Origin: Xanthomarina arctica
Lineage (GTDB): Bacteria; Bacteroidota; Bacteroidia; Flavobacteriales; Flavobacteriaceae
DNA: 64,000 bases
Assembly (NCBI RefSeq): GCF_014638915.1
Contig: NZ_BMFQ01000001.1
Span: 186,001 to 250,000, forward strand
Reading direction: 5' to 3'
The notes under the pieces are model-generated. The model saw only the letters and a program-made list of their open reading frames with translations. It was not told the origin of the DNA and did no database searches. This document shows, in pieces, positions 16,091-25,239 of the stretch (position 1 is its first letter; each line of letters opens with the position of its first letter). A program made the position numbers and the translations under genes.

Positions 16091-16858
16091 TTACCCTAAA
16101 AAATTCATGACTTCGTCAAAAAAGGCTTTCGGGTTTTCAGCATGTAACCAATGTCCAGCTTTTGGAATGGTTATAATTTTTGAATTTGGAAAATGGTTTT
16201 TAATAATGGATTCATCTTGTAATCCAATATATTCAGATTTATCTCCACGAAGAAAAAGCGTCTCTCCTTTATATTGCGCATGAATTGGTAATGCTTCGCC
16301 TATTTCATCGATATTTTCATTTAACACTTCTAGATTTATTCTTAAAGCCAATTCTTTAGCATCATTCCAATAGAGATTTTTTAATAAAAATTGGCGTGTC
16401 CCAAAATCTGAAACATATTTCGCCAATTGATCGTCTGCATCTCCTCTACTTTCCATGTTATTAAAATCCAGACTGCTTAAGCCTTCTAAAATGGCATCAT
16501 GATGGGTTGGATAAAATCTTGGTGAAATATCGGCAATTAGGAGTTTCGAAACTAGTTCTGGGTACGTTGTAGAGAAAAGCATCGCAGTTTTCCCACCCAT
16601 AGAGTGGCCAAGAAGCACAATGTCTTTTAACTGATGCGTGTCGCAATAGTTTTTTAAATCTTCAACTAAAACCTCATAGTTAAAATTGTCACTATGAAAA
16701 CTTCTTCCGTGGTTACGTTGATCTATTAAATGTACCTGATAATTTTGTTTACTAAACTTTGCGCCAAGGGTTTTCCAATTATCACTCATGCCTAAAAAGC
16801 CATGAAGAATGACAAAGGGTTTTCCTTCACCTAGAATATTTGAATATAGTTCTTCCAA
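16091..16858 (-). CDS. Alpha/beta fold hydrolase (YbfF-like esterase)
   Basis: An alpha/beta hydrolase with the nucleophile elbow GHSMGG, the oxyanion segment LHGFLGMSDNW near the N-terminus, and the catalytic His in AGHWLHAENP. It resembles the YbfF/acyl-CoA-esterase group; substrate unknown. Start choice: the frame is open to a GTG at 16906, but residues 1-11 from that start are encoded by a REP-like repeat (16883-16906). The TTG at 16856-16858 gives MEELYSNILGEGKPFVILHG, which fits the family N-terminus, so I prefer it. pdxJ lies upstream on the same strand, with the repeat pair between them. Confidence 0.82.
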   Translation of the reverse strand: MEELYSNILGEGKPFVILHGFLGMSDNWKTLGAKFSKQNYQVHLIDQRNHGRSFHSDNFNYEVLVEDLKNYCDTHQLKDIVLLGHSMGGKTAMLFSTTYPELVSKLLIADISPRFYPTHHDAILEGLSSLDFNNMESRGDADDQLAKYVSDFGTRQFLLKNLYWNDAKELALRINLEVLNENIDEIGEALPIHAQYKGETLFLRGDKSEYIGLQDESIIKNHFPNSKIITIPKAGHWLHAENPKAFFDEVMNFLG

Positions 16859-16882
16859 TGGTTTGTATGTTTGTTTTTTTTG

Positions 16883-16946
16883 GTGGCTAAGCGTAGTCGA
16901 AGCCACATTAAAATCTTAAACATGACTTCGATTACTCTCAGTCATC
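16883..16946. repeat. Inverted pair of REP-like elements
   Basis: GTGGCT-AAGCGTAGTCGA-AGCCAC (16883-16906) and ATGACTTCGATTACTCTCAGTCAT (16922-16945) are each palindromic at the ends. The reverse complement of the first matches the second at 17 of 24 positions. They lie head to head between the hydrolase and pdxJ, like paired REP units. Confidence 0.6.
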
Positions 16947-16952
16947 AATATA

Positions 16953-17666
16953 CTACTGCAATTTCTGTAAATACATTTGAATAACGTTTTCAACTCCTAA
17001 ATATAAACTTTCTGAAATTAACGCATGACCAATAGACACTTCCAAGAGACCCGGAATATGCTCTTTAAAAAATTTAATGTTTTCTAAAGACAAATCGTGG
17101 CCTGCATTAACACCTAAACCTAAAGCATTTGCTAATTCAGCACAAGCCGTATATGGTTTGATAGCGGCTTTATTACCTAAGCCATATTCATGAGCAAAAG
17201 CTTCAGTATACAATTCAATTCTATCTGCTCCAGTAGCTTTAGCACCTTCAATTTGTTTTAAATCTGGATCGATAAAAATAGAGGTTCTAATCCCATGATC
17301 TTTAAATTCTTTAATAACGTCTATTAAAAAATGTTTATGTTTTATAGTGTCCCAACCAGCATTACTAGTAATAGCATGTTCGGCATCTGGAACTAAAGTT
17401 ACCTGAGTTGGTTTTAATTCTAAAACCATTTTTAAAAATTTATCGACCGGATTTCCTTCAATATTATATTCTGTATATACTTCAGATTTTAAATCGTAAG
17501 CATCTTGATATCTTATATGTCTTTCGTCTGGTCTTGGATGAATGGTGACTCCTTCTGCTCCAAAAGCTTGGACATCTCTAGCAAATTGAACCACATTTGG
17601 CATATTGCCTCCTCTAGAATTTCTTAAAGTAGCAATCTTATTTATATTAACACTTAATTTTGTCAT
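16953..17666 (-). CDS. pdxJ: Pyridoxine 5'-phosphate synthase
   Basis: A 237-residue TIM-barrel enzyme that condenses 1-deoxyxylulose 5-phosphate with 3-amino-2-oxopropyl phosphate to give pyridoxine 5'-phosphate, the last ring-forming step of DXP-dependent vitamin B6 synthesis. Family blocks are LSVNINKIATLRNSRGG at the N-terminus, VTIHPRPDERHIRYQD with active-site His and Glu, the phosphate-binding region GLGVNAGHDLSLENI and the final EVSIGHALISESLYLG. ATG 17666 (MTKLSVNINK) is chosen over an upstream in-frame start at 17702 that adds a non-conserved hydrophobic stretch. A TATTTTTG box lies at 17686-17693 on the minus strand. Confidence 0.96.
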   Translation of the reverse strand: MTKLSVNINKIATLRNSRGGNMPNVVQFARDVQAFGAEGVTIHPRPDERHIRYQDAYDLKSEVYTEYNIEGNPVDKFLKMVLELKPTQVTLVPDAEHAITSNAGWDTIKHKHFLIDVIKEFKDHGIRTSIFIDPDLKQIEGAKATGADRIELYTEAFAHEYGLGNKAAIKPYTACAELANALGLGVNAGHDLSLENIKFFKEHIPGLLEVSIGHALISESLYLGVENVIQMYLQKLQ

Positions 17667-17755
17667 GACTTCAATTTTAATCCTACAAAAATACAAAGTC
17701 ATTCAAGGTTATTGTAGTAATTTTTAATTAATTTGCAGTAACTTTAATAGACGCA

Positions 17756-18415
17756 ATGAATATTTCAGAATACATAATAAACGATATTAAACCTCTTCAG
17801 AATGATGATAAAATTAGCGACTTGCAATTGCTGTTTAATCAACTTACCTATTCTCATATTCCAATAAAAAACAAAGAAGGTGTTTATTTAGGTTGCATGT
17901 CTGAAACTGATGCACATTGTTTTAGCAGTAATAAGCCTATTTCAGATTACAGCCATGCCATAGAAGGTTTTTTTGTTAGACAACAAACCATTTGGTTGGA
18001 TGTGCTGGAAGCATTTGCTCAAAATTCAACGAATATTATGCCTGTTTTAAATGAAAATAACATTTATTTAGGCTATTATGAATTGAATGATGTAATTAGT
18101 CTTTTTAATGAAACTCCTTTCTTTGCTGAGGCTGGAAACATTTTAATTGTTGAAAAAAGCTTAAATGATTATTCTTTTAGTGAACTTAGCCAGATTGTAG
18201 AATCCAACGACGGCAAATTATTAGGTGCTTTTATTTCGAAAATTGAAAATGGCCTAGTCCAAGTGACTCTTAAAATTGGCAACACAGGATTAAACGATAT
18301 CATGCAAACGTTTAGACGTTACAGTTACAACGTTGTTTCTGGACATGAAGAAGATAGTTATCTCGAAAATTTAAAAGACAGATCGGATTATTTAAATAAA
18401 TATTTAAACATTTAA
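17756..18415 (+). CDS. CBS domain-containing protein
   Basis: A 219-residue protein with two N-terminal CBS motifs (about 1-125), visible as the pattern SHIPIKNKEGVYLGCMSETD and NIMPVLNENNIYLGYYELND. The C-terminal half (LIVEKSLNDYSFSELSQIVE onward) looks like an ACT-like small-molecule fold. CBS pairs usually bind adenine nucleotides; no fused enzyme or channel is present. It ends 1 bp before nadK, an arrangement that suggests co-expression and possibly nucleotide sensing, although the link is inferred. It is divergent from pdxJ. Confidence 0.88.
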   Translation: MNISEYIINDIKPLQNDDKISDLQLLFNQLTYSHIPIKNKEGVYLGCMSETDAHCFSSNKPISDYSHAIEGFFVRQQTIWLDVLEAFAQNSTNIMPVLNENNIYLGYYELNDVISLFNETPFFAEAGNILIVEKSLNDYSFSELSQIVESNDGKLLGAFISKIENGLVQVTLKIGNTGLNDIMQTFRRYSYNVVSGHEEDSYLENLKDRSDYLNKYLNI

Positions 18416-18416
18416 T

Positions 18417-19301
18417 ATGAAAATTGCAATTTCCGGTCAATTCTATCATAAAAACGCTGAAGAAGCGGTAGAGATTCTATTAGATTATCTTTACGAAAAG
18501 AACATTAATGTTTATATAGAAGAAACCTTTTTCGATATTATAAACCACAATTTAACCAACCATACAAACTACGATAAGTTTAAAACCTTTAAGGCTTTAG
18601 ACAAAAGTTTCGACTTACTTATTAGTATTGGTGGAGATGGAACCATTTTAAGAACTATTACTCTAGTTAAAGATTTAGACATTCCAATAGTTGGAATAAA
18701 TACTGGGAGACTAGGATTCCTTGCAACCATCCAAAATGAAAATATTACAAGCGCTATAGACGATATCTTATCTGGGAATTACAAAATATCGGAACGTAGT
18801 TTAGTTTCTGTAAAAACGTTCCCAGAACACAAAGATTTTAAAGACTTAAATTTTGCATTAAATGAAATTACCGTTAGCAGAAAAAACACAACATCTATGA
18901 TAACGGTAGAAACGAAACTAAACGGAGAGTATTTAACCTCTTATTGGAGTGATGGTTTAATTGTTTCAACACCTACAGGTTCTACAGGGTACTCCTTAAG
19001 TTGTGGCGGACCAGTTATTACACCAGACACAAATAGTTTAGTATTAACACCTATTGCACCTCATAATTTAAGTGCGAGACCATTAATTATAACAGATTCT
19101 ACTGAAATAGAACTCAAAGTACACGGAAGAGAAGAAAACTTTTTAATCTCTTTAGACTCCAGGATAGCAACTTTAAGCAATGACACGATTGTTACCATAA
19201 AAAAAGCCCCATTCAAAGTAAAAATGATTGAATTATTAAACGAAAGCTTTTTAGATACACTTCGAAAAAAACTTCTTTGGGGTGAAGACAGACGTAATTA
19301 G
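18417..19301 (+). CDS. nadK: NAD kinase
   Basis: A 294-residue kinase that phosphorylates NAD to NADP with ATP or polyphosphate. The diagnostic GGDGT motif is present (LISIGGDGTILRTI, near residue 65), followed by the NE/D motif FALNEITVSR and the glycine-rich conserved region TPTGSTGYSLSCGGPVI. The C-terminal domain ends in the typical beta region IAPHNLSARPLII. It starts 1 bp after the CBS gene stop. Length is normal for bacterial NAD kinases. Confidence 0.97.
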   Translation: MKIAISGQFYHKNAEEAVEILLDYLYEKNINVYIEETFFDIINHNLTNHTNYDKFKTFKALDKSFDLLISIGGDGTILRTITLVKDLDIPIVGINTGRLGFLATIQNENITSAIDDILSGNYKISERSLVSVKTFPEHKDFKDLNFALNEITVSRKNTTSMITVETKLNGEYLTSYWSDGLIVSTPTGSTGYSLSCGGPVITPDTNSLVLTPIAPHNLSARPLIITDSTEIELKVHGREENFLISLDSRIATLSNDTIVTIKKAPFKVKMIELLNESFLDTLRKKLLWGEDRRN

Positions 19302-19376
19302 ACAATAATTTGCATGAAAAGCAGTTTTATTCCTATAACAATTTGATTCAAATTATTATAGGCTAATCTTATTTAT

Positions 19377-19384
19377 TATATTTG
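19377..19384 (+). promoter_or_regulatory. -7 promoter box TATATTTG
   Basis: A perfect TAnnTTTG match lies 17 bp before the start of the DUF6089 gene. No TTG is found at the expected -33 distance, so only the -7 box is supported. Confidence 0.4.
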
Positions 19385-19401
19385 CAAACTTTTGAACATT
19401 T

Positions 19402-20091
19402 ATGAGGTATTTAACCACAATATTTTTATTCATTTTAACTTTTCAATTAAGCCAAGCGCAAACCCATGAACTTGGGGTTTTTGTTGGTGGCAGTAATTTT
19501 ATTGGAGATGTTGGGGCTACCACTTACATTTCACCAAACCAAATTGCTTTTGGTGGGGTTTATAAATGGAATAGAAGTCCAAGGCACTCGTTTAGACTTT
19601 CTTTATTATATACCGATTTGGAAATTAACGATCTAAAATCTGACGATCCGAAAAGACAGCAAAGAGGTTATCAACTTACCAACGACTTGGTAGAAGCATC
19701 TTTGGGAATTGAATTTAATTTTTTAGATTTCGATTTGCATGATGGAACAAAAAAAGCAACACCTTATTTATATAGTGGTATATCGGTAGCCCACTACGAT
19801 AATTTTTATTTTACTCAAAATGGACAACTTACCTCAGAAGGCACAAGCAGTTTTGCTTTTGGCATTCCAATGGTTTTAGGATTTAAGTACCGTTTTATGG
19901 GGAATTTTATTATTGCTGCCGAAATTGGAGCTAGATACACTTTTAGCGACGAAATTGATGGAAGCGCTCCAGATTATGACCATGATGCTAACACTGCTTT
20001 TGGAAATAAATACAACAACGACTGGTATATGATTACAGGAGTAACACTAACCTATACCTTTGGTAGAAAACCTTGCTATTGCGTTTTTTAA
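19402..20091 (+). CDS. DUF6089 family outer-membrane protein
   Basis: A 229-residue protein with a cleavable signal peptide (MRYLTTIFLFILTFQLSQAQ, cleavage after about residue 20) and an eight-stranded-barrel-like sequence rich in alternating aromatic and small residues, such as HELGVFVGGSNFIGDVGATT, LGFKYRFMGNFIIAAEIGAR and a terminal strand ending YTFGR. The C-terminal CYCVF is unusual for a barrel. The stop abuts the uppS start (20092). In flavobacteria this gene commonly precedes uppS-bamA-ompH, so a role in envelope assembly is possible but unproven. Confidence 0.85.
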   Translation: MRYLTTIFLFILTFQLSQAQTHELGVFVGGSNFIGDVGATTYISPNQIAFGGVYKWNRSPRHSFRLSLLYTDLEINDLKSDDPKRQQRGYQLTNDLVEASLGIEFNFLDFDLHDGTKKATPYLYSGISVAHYDNFYFTQNGQLTSEGTSSFAFGIPMVLGFKYRFMGNFIIAAEIGARYTFSDEIDGSAPDYDHDANTAFGNKYNNDWYMITGVTLTYTFGRKPCYCVF

Positions 20092-20832
20092 ATGGATTTA
20101 AAATCAACTATAAATACAAGTAAATTACCTAAACACCTAGCTATTATAATGGATGGCAATGGACGTTGGGCGAAACAACAAGGCATGTTACGGGCTTTTG
20201 GTCATGAAAATGGCACCAAATCCGTAAGACATGTTGTAGAAGCGTCTGCAGAACTAGGTATTGAAAATTTAACACTTTACGCCTTTTCTACAGAAAACTG
20301 GAATAGACCCAAATTAGAGGTTCAAACACTCATGAAACTTTTAGTGTCTTCTTTAAAAAAAGAAATTAAAACGCTACAAGACAACAATATAAAACTTTTA
20401 GCCATTGGTAAACTAGATGAACTCCCTAAGAAGGCGCATAAAGAACTTTTTGAGGTAATTGAAAAAACCAAGAACAACAAACGTATGGTTTTAACTCTTG
20501 CATTAAGTTATGGCTCTAGAGAAGAATTAATAAATACAGTAAAAAAAATAAGCATTAAAGTTAAAAATAATATAATTTCGCCCGAAAATATTGATGAATC
20601 GGTTATTAATGAGCATCTTTACACGCAAAATTTACACGACGTAGATTTGCTTATCAGAACAAGTGGTGAACAACGAATAAGTAATTTCCTTTTATGGCAA
20701 ATTGCTTATGCTGAATTGTATTTTACAGATGTACTTTGGCCAGATTTTACGAAGCAACATTTATATGCAGCAATTATTGAATATCAAAAAAGAGAACGAC
20801 GGTTTGGGAAAACAAGTGAACAAATTAACTAA
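20092..20832 (+). CDS. uppS: Isoprenyl transferase (undecaprenyl diphosphate synthase)
   Basis: A 246-residue cis-prenyltransferase that makes undecaprenyl diphosphate, the lipid carrier for peptidoglycan and O-antigen. The catalytic signature is HLAIIMDGNGRWAKQQG with the key Asp, followed by LTLYAFSTENWNRP and the C-terminal RTSGEQRISNFLLWQIAYAE, which contains the conserved Arg and Glu. It follows the barrel gene without a gap and overlaps the bamA frame. Grouping with bamA and ompH fits a shared envelope-biogenesis operon. Confidence 0.97.
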   Translation: MDLKSTINTSKLPKHLAIIMDGNGRWAKQQGMLRAFGHENGTKSVRHVVEASAELGIENLTLYAFSTENWNRPKLEVQTLMKLLVSSLKKEIKTLQDNNIKLLAIGKLDELPKKAHKELFEVIEKTKNNKRMVLTLALSYGSREELINTVKKISIKVKNNIISPENIDESVINEHLYTQNLHDVDLLIRTSGEQRISNFLLWQIAYAELYFTDVLWPDFTKQHLYAAIIEYQKRERRFGKTSEQIN

Positions 20833-23446
20833 TAAAGTACTATTGAAGACATACTTACTATTCATTTTTACATTGCTATTTTTTGTAAATTTTCAAGGAT
20901 TACAAGCACAAGACACGAATGCTCAAAATGGCAAAAAATATACGGTTGGTGGCATTGATGTAATAGGAGAAACAAGTTTTAGCAAACAAACTATTGTAAC
21001 TTATTCTGGTTTACGAGTAGGCGAAGAGGTGATTATTCCTGGCGATAAAATAAGTAATGCGATAAAAAAACTTTGGAATTCCAACCTTTTTAATAATATT
21101 GAAATATATATCAATAGAATTGAAGATAACGTCGTCTTTCTAGAAATTAGGCTAGATGATTTACCTGAACTTAACGAAGTTAAAATAAATGGTGTTAAAA
21201 AGTCCAAGGTAGAAAAACTTATTACTGAAAACACCTTAAATAAAGGTGTTAAAGTAACCGAGAACCTTATAACTACTACAAAAAACTACCTTATTAGCAA
21301 GTATAAAAAAGAAGGTTTTTATAATACCAAAGTTAATATCAATACCATAGAAGTTCAAGACACCATTCAAACATCTAAAAGTGTTATGAACATGGTTGTT
21401 AATATTGATAAAGGAAAAAAAGTAAAAGTAAAAGAGATTCATTTTAGTGGGAATACGGTTATCCCAGATAGCAAACTTAAAAAAGCTATGAAAAATACCA
21501 AGCAAAAAAGTATTACTCACGTTCTTAAACGTTCCAAGTTTATAGAAACCGATTTCAAAGCAGATTTAAAAAGCATTGTAGATAAATACAAAGAAAACGG
21601 GTATCGAGATGCACGTGTACTTTCTGATAGTGTTGTTGTTATAGATAGTAAAAATGTATCTGTCTATATTAATTTAGAAGTTGGAGAATTATATTCCTTT
21701 GGTAAAATTAGCTTCATTGGAAACACGGTTTATTCAGATGATGTTTTAAGAAGAATTTTAAGAATATATCCAGGTGAAACATATAATGGAACCCTACTGT
21801 CTAAAAGAATTGCAGACAACGAGAATCCTGATGCTTCAGATATTACCAACCTATATCAAAACAATGGTTATTTATTTTCTACCATTAATCCAGTAGAAAT
21901 TAGTGCCGAAGGAAATATTATTGATTTGGAAATTAGAATTTCTGAAGGAAAACCTGTTTATTTTACAAATGTAACTGTAGTAGGAAATGACGTTACAAAC
22001 GATCATGTTATTTACAGAGAATTACATACACGACCAGGCCAACTTTACAACAAATCGAATGTTATTAGAACCATTAGAGAGCTTAGTCAGTTAGGATTTT
22101 TCGATGCGGCACAAATTGCAACCAACTTTAACAATCCAAACCCCAACGAAGGAACTATTGATTTAGAATATGTTGTTGTAGAAACAGGATCTAGCCAGAT
22201 AGAACTACAAGGTGGTTATGGTGGAGGTGGATTTATTGGTACCTTAGGATTATCTTTTAACAACTTTTCTTTAAGAAATCTTTTTAATATTAAAGAATAC
22301 AAACCTGTACCAAGAGGAGATGGTCAACAATTGTCTTTACGATTACAAGCAAGTCAATTCTATCAAACATATAGCTTTTCATTTTCCGAACCATGGTTAG
22401 GAGGGGAAAAACCAGTTCAATTTTCAACATCTGTATCTCATACAAAACAATTTTTATATGATGCTCAAACAGGAAAAGCAGATAGAGACAAGGCCTTTAC
22501 TATTACTGGACTATCTGTTGGATTAGCAAAGCGTTTAAATGAACCAGATAACTTTTTTACTTTATCTCAAGCTATTAGCTACCAACATTATAATTTAAAA
22601 GATTATAATACTGGCTTGTTTACTTTTGGAGATGGGTACTCAAACAATTTAGCTTATACTATTGGAATAAGTAGAAACAGTACATATAACGACCCTGTTT
22701 ACCCTGTTGGTGGATCAAGTTTCAGCGCAAGTGCCAAAGTAACCTTACCTTATTCGTTATTTAATAATGTTGACTATTACGCATTAAAACACGATAGAGA
22801 AGATTTACAAGCTATCGTTGATGATCCAAATTATTCAAATTCACAAAGAGTAACAGCTGCTGAAGGAATTGCAGAAATAGATCAAGAACGTTTTAAGTGG
22901 TTAGAGTTTTATAAAATTCAATTTAAAGCAGAATGGTTTGCCGAAATTGTTAAAAAATTCGTTTTAAAACCAAGTGTTGAATTTGGTTTCTTAGGAGCAT
23001 ACAATCAAAATAGAGGAGATATTCCTTTCGAGCGCTTCTTTCTAGGAGGTGATGGCCTTGGGTCTTATAGTTTAGATGGTAGAGAAACTATTTCACTTCG
23101 TGGATATCCAAACCAATCTATTCAACCTTTAGATGAAAACGGCTACGCAACATCTGATGGTGGTACCATATATAATAAGTTTTCGTTGGAATTAAGATAT
23201 CCAATTACCTTAAAAGCACAAGCAAAAATTTATGTTTTAGGATTCGTAGAAGGTGGTATTTCATACAATGCATTTAATGACTACAACCCTTATGACTTGA
23301 AACGATCTGCTGGTGCTGGACTACGTGTCTTCATGCCTGCATTTGGTTTATTAGGTATTGATTTAGGGTATGGATTCGATGCACTTCCTGGGCAAACACA
23401 ACCAAATGGATGGGAAACACACTTTATAATTGGACAACAATTTTAA
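20816..23446 (+). CDS. bamA: Outer membrane protein assembly factor BamA (Omp85 family)
   Basis: The central beta-barrel insertase. After the signal peptide (TYLLFIFTLLFFVNFQGLQA, cleaved before QDTNAQNG) come POTRA domains over about residues 45-440 (motif KVKEIHFSGNTVIPDSKLKK and similar), then an Omp85 barrel with the lid-loop region RFFLGGDGLGSYSLDGRETI (VRGF-like SLRGYP) and a terminal strand ending IIGQQF. The start is not an ATG in any sensible position: ATGs at 20702-20765 lie inside uppS. GTG 20816 (overlapping uppS by 17 bp) or TTG 20843 (10 bp after the uppS stop) both give a good signal peptide; I list GTG. Confidence 0.94.
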   Translation: MNKLTNKVLLKTYLLFIFTLLFFVNFQGLQAQDTNAQNGKKYTVGGIDVIGETSFSKQTIVTYSGLRVGEEVIIPGDKISNAIKKLWNSNLFNNIEIYINRIEDNVVFLEIRLDDLPELNEVKINGVKKSKVEKLITENTLNKGVKVTENLITTTKNYLISKYKKEGFYNTKVNINTIEVQDTIQTSKSVMNMVVNIDKGKKVKVKEIHFSGNTVIPDSKLKKAMKNTKQKSITHVLKRSKFIETDFKADLKSIVDKYKENGYRDARVLSDSVVVIDSKNVSVYINLEVGELYSFGKISFIGNTVYSDDVLRRILRIYPGETYNGTLLSKRIADNENPDASDITNLYQNNGYLFSTINPVEISAEGNIIDLEIRISEGKPVYFTNVTVVGNDVTNDHVIYRELHTRPGQLYNKSNVIRTIRELSQLGFFDAAQIATNFNNPNPNEGTIDLEYVVVETGSSQIELQGGYGGGGFIGTLGLSFNNFSLRNLFNIKEYKPVPRGDGQQLSLRLQASQFYQTYSFSFSEPWLGGEKPVQFSTSVSHTKQFLYDAQTGKADRDKAFTITGLSVGLAKRLNEPDNFFTLSQAISYQHYNLKDYNTGLFTFGDGYSNNLAYTIGISRNSTYNDPVYPVGGSSFSASAKVTLPYSLFNNVDYYALKHDREDLQAIVDDPNYSNSQRVTAAEGIAEIDQERFKWLEFYKIQFKAEWFAEIVKKFVLKPSVEFGFLGAYNQNRGDIPFERFFLGGDGLGSYSLDGRETISLRGYPNQSIQPLDENGYATSDGGTIYNKFSLELRYPITLKAQAKIYVLGFVEGGISYNAFNDYNPYDLKRSAGAGLRVFMPAFGLLGIDLGYGFDALPGQTQPNGWETHFIIGQQF

Positions 23447-23519
23447 TTTGGCACGATATTTTCTATAAACAATTTGCATATTTAAATTGAGAATTAAAAT
23501 TTTTAAAGTTAAATTTCGT

Positions 23520-23527
23520 TAATTTTG
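23520..23527 (+). promoter_or_regulatory. -7 promoter box TAATTTTG
   Basis: A perfect TAnnTTTG match in the 162-bp gap between bamA and ompH, 81 bp before the ompH start. No -33 TTG is seen at 17-23 bp, so this is tentative. Confidence 0.3.
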
Positions 23528-23608
23528 AAAATAACAATTGGAAAACAAACAGACAATTTAAATAATTAGCTGTCGTTTTAGAATTTATAGAACCATCAAT
23601 TATAAAAT

Positions 23609-24628
23609 ATGACACAAATGAAATTAAAAGTTCTTTTTTTACTGATAATAGTTTCTACAATAAGTATGTCTACTTATGCACAACGTGGTGTAAGAATCGG
23701 ATATATTGATACCGAATACATTTTACAAAATGTACCAGAATATCAAGAAGCATCTGCGCAATTAGAAAATAAAGTTCAAAAATGGAAAATAGAAATTGAA
23801 ACCCAATTAAGCCAGATTGAACAAAAACGCAAAGATTTAAGCAATGAAAAAGCGCTTCTAACAAAAGAGCTTATTGAAGAACGTGAGGAGGATATATCAT
23901 TCGAGGAAAAAGATATTCTTGACTATCAGCAAAAACGTTTTGGTCCGAATGGTGATTTAATGATTCAAAAGAGACAATTAATTCAGCCTATTCAAGATCA
24001 AATATTTGCAGCGGTTCAAGATATGGCAGAAAAAAGGAAATACGATTTTGTTTTCGACAAATCTGCAGATGTTGTTATGTTATATTCGGCAGAAAGATTT
24101 GATTTTAGCGACGAAGTTATTAGAAGTATATCTAGAACCTCTAAACGTACTCAAGCTGAAACAAAGCAGGAACGAAAAGCTGCTGAAGCCGAAGAAAACC
24201 TTCCAGAAATAGATAAAGAACAGGAAGCAAAAGAGGCTGAACTTGAAGAAAAGAGACAAGTAGTCTTAGATGAAAGGGAACAAAAGCAACTTGATGCTCA
24301 AAAAAGAAGAGATAGTATCATTGCAGAAAGACAACGCTCAAGAGATGAAAAACTAGAAGCTAGAAATACGCAAAGCCAAGAGACCACAACTACAGAAGAT
24401 GGAGAGGTAGTAACGGAAACTGGGGAACCTGTAGAGCAAAAATCTGCTGAAGAGATTCAGGAAGAACGAAGACAGCAAAAATTACAAGATCGCGAAAACA
24501 GACAGAAAGAGCTAGATGAGAGAAGACAAAAAATTCTAGACGATAGACAAAAAGCGAAAGAAGAAAGAGAAAATCAAGAGAATACAAACAATAGTGGCAC
24601 GGTGCCCGAAGAATCAGATAATAATTAA
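23609..24628 (+). CDS. OmpH/Skp family periplasmic chaperone, long form
   Basis: A 339-residue Skp-like protein. A signal peptide (KLKVLFLLIIVSTISMSTYA) is followed by the OmpH block RIGYIDTEYILQNVPEYQEA and a helical-hairpin tentacle region to about residue 175. The rest (about 180-339) is a highly charged Glu/Lys/Arg/Gln coiled-coil tail not found in E. coli Skp (~160 residues). Skp chaperones carry unfolded outer-membrane proteins to BamA, encoded just upstream. ATG 23609 or ATG 23618 (three codons later) could be used. Confidence 0.92.
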   Translation: MTQMKLKVLFLLIIVSTISMSTYAQRGVRIGYIDTEYILQNVPEYQEASAQLENKVQKWKIEIETQLSQIEQKRKDLSNEKALLTKELIEEREEDISFEEKDILDYQQKRFGPNGDLMIQKRQLIQPIQDQIFAAVQDMAEKRKYDFVFDKSADVVMLYSAERFDFSDEVIRSISRTSKRTQAETKQERKAAEAEENLPEIDKEQEAKEAELEEKRQVVLDEREQKQLDAQKRRDSIIAERQRSRDEKLEARNTQSQETTTTEDGEVVTETGEPVEQKSAEEIQEERRQQKLQDRENRQKELDERRQKILDDRQKAKEERENQENTNNSGTVPEESDNN

Positions 24629-24664
24629 CAATTAAATTATAACACTTATTAATACTATTTAAAA

Positions 24665-25174
24665 ATGAAACATTTCAAGACCTTTTTATTTGCAGCAGCA
24701 TTATTTATTGGAGCAACAACTTTTACACAAGCTCAAAGCAAAATCGCGCATATTAACACACAAGATTTAATTAAAGCCATGCCAGATATGGGTATAGCTC
24801 AAGCTGAAATGGATAAGTTAGGTAAAACTTACGAAGCAGATATTCAATCTATGGTTACAGAGTATCAAAACAAAATGAAACAATACGAAGCTGAAGCAGC
24901 AACGAAAACGGACGAGGAAAACCAAAAACGTTTAGTTGAAGTTCAAACAATGCAACAAAACATTCAGCAGTATCAAGGACAAGCACAACAAGAAATGCAG
25001 AAAAAAGAAATTGACTTATTAAAGCCAATTACTGAAAAAGCAAAAATGGCAATCTTAAAAGTAGCTAGAGCTCAAGGTTTCGAATACGTTTTAGATTCTA
25101 CTCAAGGTGGAGGCGTAATCATGGCAGATGGCAACAACTTAATGGATGCTGTTAAAAAAGATTTAGGTATCTAA
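24665..25174 (+). CDS. OmpH/Skp family periplasmic chaperone, short form
   Basis: A 169-residue Skp homologue with signal peptide (FKTFLFAAALFIGATTFTQA), the OmpH block KIAHINTQDLIKAMPDMGIA, a Gln/Glu/Lys-rich coiled-coil hairpin (about 55-125) and the family C-terminus ARAQGFEYVLDSTQGGGVI. It is the standard-length paralogue of the gene 36 bp upstream and is followed by a strong terminator, closing the uppS-bamA-ompH-ompH block. Function as a shuttle for outer-membrane proteins is inferred from family and context. Confidence 0.94.
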   Translation: MKHFKTFLFAAALFIGATTFTQAQSKIAHINTQDLIKAMPDMGIAQAEMDKLGKTYEADIQSMVTEYQNKMKQYEAEAATKTDEENQKRLVEVQTMQQNIQQYQGQAQQEMQKKEIDLLKPITEKAKMAILKVARAQGFEYVLDSTQGGGVIMADGNNLMDAVKKDLGI

Positions 25175-25196
25175 TCTTTTTTTAAAAGATAATTTT

Positions 25197-25228
25197 AAAG
25201 CCACTTAAATTAAGTGGCTTTTTTTTAT
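25197..25228 (+). terminator. Terminator after the ompH genes
   Basis: AAAGCCACTT (25197-25206) and AAGTGGCTTT (25212-25221) form a 10-bp stem with a 5-nt loop, followed by a T-run. It lies between the short ompH gene and murI. Confidence 0.85.
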
Positions 25229-25239
25229 TTTTGATTCTC

